A stretch of 50,611 bases of DNA, from positions 1 through 50,611 of the forward strand of contig JAKFUT010000206.1 in NCBI GenBank assembly GCA_021732565.1, given 5' to 3'. The translations under genes were made by a program, and so were the position numbers. The stretch is from Candidatus Obscuribacterales bacterium (GTDB lineage Bacteria > Cyanobacteriota > Vampirovibrionia > Obscuribacterales > Obscuribacteraceae). Positions within the stretch are counted from its first letter, which is position 1; each line of letters begins with the position of its first letter. Below are positions 44,581 to 50,611 of the stretch, piece after piece. The notes beneath the pieces are model-generated. The model did not search any database, was not told where the DNA came from, and worked only from the letters and a program-made list of their open reading frames with translations.

Positions 44581-45238
44581 TGGTCTTCACCATCCTTAGT
44601 GGTCTACCTGAGTTGGCAGCATAGAGAAGCTCCGTCCGTTGTTCTCGGGTCAGAAAGAAGACGGTTTAATCTTCCATCCACAGTTGTGATTCTTTAGTAA
44701 TTATTGGCCGCTATAAAGGATTCACTGAAGCCACGAGACAAGAACAAAAACACAGCCAGCGACCCGATATTAGAGCGAACAATTCAAACAAGCAAACCCG
44801 GAGAGGTTCTATTAGACCGCAGCACGCTAGCGATCATGGTTAGACGCAAAAATCGTATTCTCGCTCAAAGAACCCAATGCCATAATCTGGTCCAGTTCTC
44901 GTCCACTCGCCGCAGTAGCATCTGTGCCAGGAGTAAAGATGATATCGAAGAACATGAGTTGTCTAAGTGAGCGATAGTAATGAACAATTCACAATTCACG
45001 AGTTACCGTCGCAATCAGGCACTTAAATGAAAGTGGCACTGGCAACTCATAAAATTGGTGTTAACAGTCTGCAATTAGCCCGGAGGAGCGAGGCTTCGCC
45101 AGCATTGTCACTGGGCGGATCAGACGTTTTAGGAATGGAACGATCGATCTCCGCCGGAACCTCAGTATTGGGGAAATAATTCACGAAACTGTCAATTACC
45201 GTTGGGAGCAATGATTTTCGGTTGGGGGTAGATTCGCT
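44581..45238. other. Gene-free stretch before the TPR membrane protein gene
   Basis: About 660 bp without a supportable gene. Two short frames, 44704-44970 (TTG start) and about 45027-45179 (50 codons), lack SDs and recognisable sequence and are probably chance. The region may include decayed 3' sequence of the kinase copy. Confidence 0.4.
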
Positions 45239-47413
45239 ATGATAACTAATCAGGCTAGTTTAGATCCGGGTATGGAGAACAGGGCGCTCCATTCTCGTCG
45301 TACGTGGTCGTTCAAGGCAAGTCGAGCATCGACAGGGGCTGAAGTGGCCTCTTCTTCTGTGGCGCCCGGGAGAAAGTTAATCGAGGAACTCAGCAGATTC
45401 ACGCCGAGCACCGTCAGTCGAACTACTTCAAGTGAAGATAGACCTGTATTATGGTGGACCATTGGGGCGATCGCATTTCTAGTCGTGGCTGCTATTGTGT
45501 GTCATCTGTTGTCCCTGCCAGCGGAAATTACTCGCTGGGTGACCAGAGCATGTTACATAGGGATCCCCTTTGCGGCTTTGTATGCGCTCAAAAAACACTT
45601 GTCTGCCTCAACGGGGAAACTCTCGCAAACGCTCCATCGATTTGTCGACACTACTGCGCATTTGGTGCAGGCTCGTTCTCTGATTTATTCGTGCGATTTT
45701 ATTTCTGCAGAATCCTTGCTGGAAAGTGCGCTCAAAAAATCGCCGTCGAAGCAAAACAAGTCGTACATCGAGACGTATGCTCTATTGGCACTCGTTCGGG
45801 CGCATATGGGTAAGACGGATGCAGCCGATCAGATGATAAACACTGCACTGCAGCTTGCAGAACACAACTTCACCGCTGGTCCCAATGATTCACGAGCCGG
45901 TGTTCTATGCACGTGTTTGAGTTCTGCAGGCGAAATTGCAGATTTAAGCGGAGCTCACAAGGAAAGCCACCATTTCTATCGACGTGTGCTTGAAACGATG
46001 ATCGCTATGCAGCAGCCAGATGGATATGCGCTCACCCTGGCGCTCACGAATTTTGGTCATGCCGCCAATGACTTGGCACGGTTTGAGGACGCGCTGCCCA
46101 TTCTTGAAAAAGCGGATCTCTTGTCGTCAGGTTTGAACATGAGCGTTGTTCATCAAGCACTGATCCTTTCCGGCTTAGCCGAAGCCTTACACGGCACTGG
46201 TGATTTCCAAAGAAGTGAGGAAATCATGGCAAAAGCAGTTGCGGTAGGCAACAATGCCGAGGAATGCAAAGATCGCGGGCGCACATTTTCAGTTATCGCG
46301 AAGGTTCTGGCGCATACAGATAAGGCGTTCGCCGAACGGTTTTATGAATCGGCACTGATTGGCTACTCCCGGTGGAACCCGGCAAGGAGCCCCGAACATG
46401 TGAGGCTACTTCAGAACTTCGCTGCCTTGCTTCGTACCACGGGGAAAGAAGAGAGAGCTGCCACGCTGAAGAACGACGCTGTTCGTATGCAGCGAACCTT
46501 GCAGGAAATCAGCCTTGTGCACAAACTCGCCGAGAAGGCAATCGACAAGAAATTGGTGCAGCAGGTCGCCGTGAAGCCCGCACGATTTCCTTTTTCCTGG
46601 TCACTGTTTTTGCTATGGCAGGGTTTCGTTCTTTGGGAAGCGGGCCTTAGAGTTGCCTCGCACCAGCGCTGGTGCTTGTTCATATTTGCCGCAGTAGTTG
46701 TTTTCATAAAACTCAAACATCTATATAGCCCGCCATCGAAGGAACAGCTTGGCGAAGGGGCATTGACGGCGATGTTGGCCGTTGTTCCCTTTGCTCGATC
46801 TGTAATGCCCGAGCTAAGTGCGATGCCCAAACGTCAATTGATAGTGGTTGCAATTTCTACTGTGATGCTTGTTGGCGTGGCAAAATTAGTTGCCATTCCG
46901 GAAGGGCAGGTGCCTGATGGTTTGATGGCTTGCGAATATCTTCGGTTGGGACAAAATCTGGCTCAAGAAGAGATGTTTGATCGATCCGCTGTGGCTTTTG
47001 ACAAGGCTATCTCCTCTGGAAAAGAGGGCGACGATTCCAAGTCGGCTCGCCGCATGAGAAGCTTTTTGTTGCCCGGGAACTTGCCACCTGTCGCGGCTGT
47101 TCAACAGAATCTGAAGGCTCTGGAGTGTCAGAAAGATGGTAACAACGAGGCTGCGTCCACGGAATGGCGGGCGTGCATCGCTCACTATCCTGATTTCGAG
47201 GCACCGTATGTTCATCTGGCGTTGCTGAATTTGAGGACGAGTAAATTAGCTGAAGCGCAAGGCATGCTGGAATTCATTTTGAAGAAGAATCCAAACTACG
47301 CCGATGCTGTTCTTGCCATGGCAACGGTGAGGCAAGCCGCCAAAGATCCTCAAGGGGCGTCCAAATACATCCGCGATTATGTCAAATTGATCGCCGGCAA
47401 AAATAAGTCGTAA
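45239..47413 (+). CDS. Large multi-pass TPR membrane protein, unknown role
   Basis: 724 residues. A Ser/Thr/Arg-rich N-terminal segment (1-70) precedes two membrane helices (about 73-95 and 103-118). A TPR block (about 135-420) includes LVQARSLIYSCDFISAESLL, ETYALLALVRAHMGKTDAAD, and NFGHAANDLARFEDALPILE. Further membrane helices lie near 450-500 and 540-560. A second TPR block ends the protein (EAPYVHLALLNLRTSKLAEA, NPNYADAVLAMATVRQAAKD). ATG 45239 has GGGGG about 13 nt upstream, a loose SD. It stands alone, followed by the tandem repeats. Probable scaffold at the membrane; no enzyme motif seen. Confidence 0.72.
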   Translation: MITNQASLDPGMENRALHSRRTWSFKASRASTGAEVASSSVAPGRKLIEELSRFTPSTVSRTTSSEDRPVLWWTIGAIAFLVVAAIVCHLLSLPAEITRWVTRACYIGIPFAALYALKKHLSASTGKLSQTLHRFVDTTAHLVQARSLIYSCDFISAESLLESALKKSPSKQNKSYIETYALLALVRAHMGKTDAADQMINTALQLAEHNFTAGPNDSRAGVLCTCLSSAGEIADLSGAHKESHHFYRRVLETMIAMQQPDGYALTLALTNFGHAANDLARFEDALPILEKADLLSSGLNMSVVHQALILSGLAEALHGTGDFQRSEEIMAKAVAVGNNAEECKDRGRTFSVIAKVLAHTDKAFAERFYESALIGYSRWNPARSPEHVRLLQNFAALLRTTGKEERAATLKNDAVRMQRTLQEISLVHKLAEKAIDKKLVQQVAVKPARFPFSWSLFLLWQGFVLWEAGLRVASHQRWCLFIFAAVVVFIKLKHLYSPPSKEQLGEGALTAMLAVVPFARSVMPELSAMPKRQLIVVAISTVMLVGVAKLVAIPEGQVPDGLMACEYLRLGQNLAQEEMFDRSAVAFDKAISSGKEGDDSKSARRMRSFLLPGNLPPVAAVQQNLKALECQKDGNNEAASTEWRACIAHYPDFEAPYVHLALLNLRTSKLAEAQGMLEFILKKNPNYADAVLAMATVRQAAKDPQGASKYIRDYVKLIAGKNKS

Positions 47414-47570
47414 GGCAGGCCGAAGAACACGCTGGCAGCCTGCGGAGCGGCCTCACGTAGTAGCAAAGAAGCTCCGCCTCGTCGGTTCGGATTACCGCGC
47501 AGGGTGCTCCGCCGCTGCAAGTTGCGTGGCCGCTTCCAGAACCAGTTTAAGGCCCGGGTGAAGCTCCGGC

Positions 47571-48018
47571 CGATCGGTTCATCATCAGTGACATCCCGGG
47601 AATGATGTCGTCATGGCGAAAAAACATATCACTTATGGGATGTTTTCTACTTGACCATATCGCGGGTGATGTTTTCTCTTAAAAAAAATACCACTCCCGA
47701 TGTCGCGGTCAAGACCTCTAGTTAAGGCTCAAGTATCCACCGCTATCCCATCGGCCCCTGACCCGGAAAGAAGCCGATTTCGCCCGGAGAATGACCGCGC
47801 GGGGGTTAAAGCCCCGCCGGGTCGGTTCATGCTCAGTCACATCTGATCAACATACCGGGAATGATGTCGTCATGTGCGAAAAAACATATCACCTGTGGGA
47901 TGTTTTCTACTTGACCATATCGCCAATGATGTTTTCTCTTGAAAAAAATACCATTCCCGATGTCGTCAAGTAATGCGCGGGCTTTCCCGTCGGCCCCGGA
48001 CTGGCAAAGAAGCCGATT
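47571..48018. repeat. Two-copy tandem repeat of about 260 bp
   Basis: The segment about 47600-47711 recurs at about 47860-47970, alignable with one gap at an offset of 260 bp and roughly nine bases in ten identical. Similarity continues leftwards (CGGTTCAT) and, with a 21-bp offset change, rightwards (AAGAAGCCGATT at 47770 and 48009). Each unit has CGGGAATG near its left and CATTCCCG (CACTCCCG in copy 1) near its right end, and inner GAAAAAACAT/ATGTTTTCTC arms, so each can fold into a long nested stem. In copy 2, GGGGTTAAAGCCCC forms a further hairpin. It fills the gap between convergent genes; a structured RNA, palindromic mobile element or double terminator region are possible. Confidence 0.7.
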
Positions 48019-48064
48019 CCATACATGACACAACCGGTGACTACCGGCCACTTGAACGAACGAA

Positions 48065-50560
48065 CTAACGGCCTTTGATAAGAACCTCTCTGGGCGCGGT
48101 GAATTCAGAATAGCGCTCGGGGTGGCAAGTAAATACAATTATCTGTACTGTCTCGGAAGCTTCTTCCATTAAGCGACACGCCACTGCCATTCTGCTATTG
48201 TCGGTATGAACCAGGTTGTCGTCTAGAATGACGGTTTGGCGGCCGCTGCTGGCGGAAAGCAACTCTGCCAGACAGAGCCTGGTTAAGAGTGATAACTGTT
48301 CGCGGGTGCCGAAAGATAGATCTTCCAGTGCCACTCCGCTGAAGGAAGGCGTAATGATGCCACTGAGCTTTAGCGACGGATCAAAGCCGACTCCACTGTA
48401 GAAGCCTGCGGTTAGCGCGGAGAACCGCTCGCTCACTCTTTCTTGCAATGGGGCAACTACATCCTTTTGCAGTTGTTGGCGAGCGGCATCAAATGACTGC
48501 TGAAGTTCACGCACAGCCATTGCATCCAACTCTAATTTCTTTTCCTCAGTTTGAGTACGCGCTTGAGATTCTCTTGCTAAAACTAGTTGCGAATAGAGGT
48601 CACCCTGCGCCGAGATGGTACCAATAGTCTGATTTACTGTGGCTGTAAGGCTTTGCACCTGAGAAGCAGCCGCTTGCATTTGAGCTTGCCATTGCTGAAG
48701 GCGATCTTTGGTAACTTCTTCACCGTCGGGGCGAATGACTGACTGCTGTAATCTTGTTGCATCCTCCTTCTTGTCCTTTAACAAATTCGTTGCCACGACC
48801 TTATGTGAGTCCAAGTCATTGAGCCAGGAATCAGAAATTTCTCCTTCTGGAACAGAGACTTCTGCCTGTCGTTCAAACGGAGCCGAGCGCCAATGCGCTT
48901 GCATTCCCTCCAGCACCGTCTTGAGTTCAGTTACGGGATTGCGTGCTGTCAATGCCTGATATTCAGACATATTTTGCTGATATTGGCTCTGAGCCTTGTT
49001 CCATGTCAATTCCGCCACAGCCAGTTCAGAGGGAATTTCACCGAGAAGATCCTCCCTCTCTTCCAATGAAAGATCATCAACTTCATCGGCATCAGTAATG
49101 ACACTCCGCGCGGAAGCCAGTTGACGCGATTCGGGTTTGCGCAACTGTCGCAGTTTCGTATCTCTCTCCGTGGCACGATTTTGCAGGTCTCCCACACTAG
49201 TGGCACCCCATTTCGTAAGTGCTTCGTCTAGTTCACTTTGCAGATCGGCTCTACGACTAATATCATTTGCAATAGACGGATTACCAGATTCAACCTGTAG
49301 CTTTGCTACACCGGGTAGCACCAGGTCAAAGCTTTGTTCAGCTGTCCATTCTTCAGTTCCGGCTGTGGGCACAGAACGAATTTCAGGTGCGCCACCGTCT
49401 CGAGTGAGCGTTACTAACAATGATGCTTCGCTGGTGAGTTTGGCGCGGAACTCACCCATCTTGAGGCGAGCATCGATCTCGCGTAATACTTCGTCTTGCT
49501 CTTTCAACGACTTTAGTTCAGCCGCCGGTGGCACCAGCATGGCCTCAGCTTCAGCATAACGATCTCTGGCCATCGATAGCTCAAGATATTTCTGCCGCGC
49601 AATTAATTCTTCCACCTCGGTGCGCGATGGCGCCGCGCCGAGCTTTTCTTTTAACTGATCGACGGCATTCTGCCATGTCCGGCTCTCCGGTACCAGCTTG
49701 CAAATACGCTCCAGCGTTTGTGTCCAGGAATCGAGCCATTGCTCAAGCGTTTTTGATGCCACATTAGCAGCTTCGGCTTCACCCAGTGCTCGCGCATAGG
49801 TTTCCCATGCTCCCAACGATTCTTGCCCTGTTTGCCATTGCTCCTGGAGTTTAGCGTGCCCCGCACTCAACGATTCTAATTGGCGCGCGCTAGAGTCAAG
49901 ATCATCGGCGCTCTTGTTAGCCGCCGAAATCTTCTCTTCCAATTCATGCACCAATTTCTCTGCATTCATTGTAGCGTCTCTCACTACTTGCAGCTTCTTG
50001 GTCGGGGAACCGCGTTTCTCCGTCCAGAAGTCGGTGTATGCTTCGCTCACTAGTCGTTGCAGCTCGGCTACCTGTGGCATCACTGTGTCTTGTGCCGCAG
50101 AAGCCAGTCGGCCCTTAATTGAATCCGGCGCGGATCTGTCCAGCACAACTTCGCCTTGCACTCCCCAGAGCACATCTATCCACTCTGAAGCGGGCCCGAG
50201 AAGTTCCATAAGTTTGCCTTGGACATCGTCATCTTGTGCAATCAGGCGTCCATCATAGTGCAGTGACGCCCATTGCTTTGCGCGAAGAAATTCTTTCTCC
50301 ACAGTACAAGGCTTATCGTCAATTACCAGGTCTAGTTTTACTTTCGGATAGAGCTTTGTGTCCCACGGGCGGTTCGCTTCGATTACCTTCTTCTCACCGC
50401 GAGCCCCGGTTGGCAGTAGCAGCACCGCCCTTAGTGCCGATCTCAGCGATGACTTTCCGGACTCGTTCGGGCCTCCCACTACGGTTATATCTTGATCGAA
50501 ATCCAATACCTGCGTTGGCAGACCCCGCCAATTTGTTACTTCCAACCTCGTTAAATGCAT
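48065..50560 (-). CDS. YhaN/Rad50-like AAA ATPase with long coiled coils
   Basis: 831 residues of the SMC/Rad50/RecF ABC-ATPase type. The N-terminus has HLTRLEVTNWRGL and Walker A GGPNESGKSS (29-38). Long coiled-coil stretches run from about 170 to 700 (VRDATMNAEKLVHELEEKIS and others). The C-terminal half-site has the signature-like LSFGTREQLSLLTRLCLAE and Walker B TVILDDNLVHTD, then a His in FTCHPERY. Head and tail join to form one DNA-linked ATPase. The size and plan match YhaN, which works with the Mre11-like nuclease YhaO. ATG 50560 has a strong SD (AGGAGGAGG) and begins 2 nt after the stop of a further upstream gene. Confidence 0.85.
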   Translation of the reverse strand: MHLTRLEVTNWRGLPTQVLDFDQDITVVGGPNESGKSSLRSALRAVLLLPTGARGEKKVIEANRPWDTKLYPKVKLDLVIDDKPCTVEKEFLRAKQWASLHYDGRLIAQDDDVQGKLMELLGPASEWIDVLWGVQGEVVLDRSAPDSIKGRLASAAQDTVMPQVAELQRLVSEAYTDFWTEKRGSPTKKLQVVRDATMNAEKLVHELEEKISAANKSADDLDSSARQLESLSAGHAKLQEQWQTGQESLGAWETYARALGEAEAANVASKTLEQWLDSWTQTLERICKLVPESRTWQNAVDQLKEKLGAAPSRTEVEELIARQKYLELSMARDRYAEAEAMLVPPAAELKSLKEQDEVLREIDARLKMGEFRAKLTSEASLLVTLTRDGGAPEIRSVPTAGTEEWTAEQSFDLVLPGVAKLQVESGNPSIANDISRRADLQSELDEALTKWGATSVGDLQNRATERDTKLRQLRKPESRQLASARSVITDADEVDDLSLEEREDLLGEIPSELAVAELTWNKAQSQYQQNMSEYQALTARNPVTELKTVLEGMQAHWRSAPFERQAEVSVPEGEISDSWLNDLDSHKVVATNLLKDKKEDATRLQQSVIRPDGEEVTKDRLQQWQAQMQAAASQVQSLTATVNQTIGTISAQGDLYSQLVLARESQARTQTEEKKLELDAMAVRELQQSFDAARQQLQKDVVAPLQERVSERFSALTAGFYSGVGFDPSLKLSGIITPSFSGVALEDLSFGTREQLSLLTRLCLAELLSASSGRQTVILDDNLVHTDNSRMAVACRLMEEASETVQIIVFTCHPERYSEFTAPREVLIKGR

Positions 50561-50562
50561 TA

Positions 50563-50611
50563 CTAAACCTCCTCCTGTTGGAAGCCAGCCTGTTTGACAA
50601 AAGTGCTTAGT
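50563..50611 (-). CDS. C-terminal tail of gene upstream of the YhaN-like ATPase
   Basis: Only the last 15 codons (STFVKQAGFQQEEV then TAG) are inside the window. It ends 2 nt before the ATPase start and its last codons carry that gene's SD, so the two are coupled. By analogy with YhaO/YhaN and SbcD/SbcC pairs it may encode a calcineurin-fold nuclease, but nothing in these residues shows that. Confidence 0.5.
   Translation of the reverse strand, partial: LSTFVKQAGFQQEEV

Noticed and set aside
44704..44970. 88-codon frame after the headless kinase
   Set aside because: TTG start, no SD, basic composition without any recognisable domain.
47571..48018. CRISPR array
   Set aside because: Only two long, imperfect copies with no short regular repeats or spacers, and no cas genes in the window.

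Overview
The window looks like chromosomal DNA of a free-living or environmental bacterium with a two-membrane envelope: mixed gene orientation, short operons with 1-8 nt overlaps, good Shine-Dalgarno (SD) sequences, mid-range GC, many exported, TPR and membrane proteins of unknown role. The gene mix (TerY-P-like kinases, ST7-like TPR protein, pseudokinase-helicase fusion, many lineage-specific exported proteins) would suit a deep-branching group such as the non-photosynthetic cyanobacterial relatives (Melainabacteria/Obscuribacterales), but no rRNA or marker gene is present, so this is only a guess. No tRNA, rRNA, CRISPR array or intact mobile element was seen.

Layout. (1) 1-7814: two divergent operons. 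Leftward: GT2 glycosyltransferase, fatty-acid-hydroxylase family protein, AurF-like diiron oxygenase (runs off the edge). Rightward: exported NTF2-like protein, an amidohydrolase fused to a DUF962/Mpo1 domain, an unknown enzyme, a Rieske oxygenase. Four different iron-oxygenase folds sit together, suggesting a lipid or specialised-metabolite pathway. (2) 8199-16332: DHH phosphoesterase; a small release factor whose reading frame is only complete if ribosomes shift +1 at CTT TAG C; an exported S10 peptidase; a TPR-like membrane protein; a HEXXH-motif protein and a divergent unknown. (3) 16452-21692: a membrane-anchored TerY-P-like kinase, a decayed IS481-type transposase, an exported alpha/beta hydrolase, a YiiX-like papain-fold protein, a paired-hairpin region and a methyltransferase. 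(4) 21892-32680, leftward: ClpB-like AAA+ ATPase, NrdG-like radical SAM activase, a ~2,180-residue zinc-ribbon/pseudokinase/SF1-helicase/endonuclease fusion, and a coiled-coil protein. This is the best candidate for an undescribed conflict or stress system. (5) 33022-37309: ST7-like TPR protein, SGNH hydrolase, calcineurin-like phosphoesterase. (6) 37410-42698, leftward: complete HlyD/double-ATPase/ABC-2 exporter operon. (7) 42699-50611: remnants (signal-peptide fragment, N-lobe-less kinase paralogue), a large TPR membrane protein, a two-copy ~260-bp tandem repeat, and a YhaN/Rad50-like ATPase with the tail of its upstream partner.

The strongest novelties are the release-factor frameshift at a UAG codon, the four-gene AAA+/radical-SAM/pseudokinase-helicase-nuclease unit, and the oxygenase cluster with its amidohydrolase-DUF962 fusion. 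All functional statements are from motif reading only; no searches were run.
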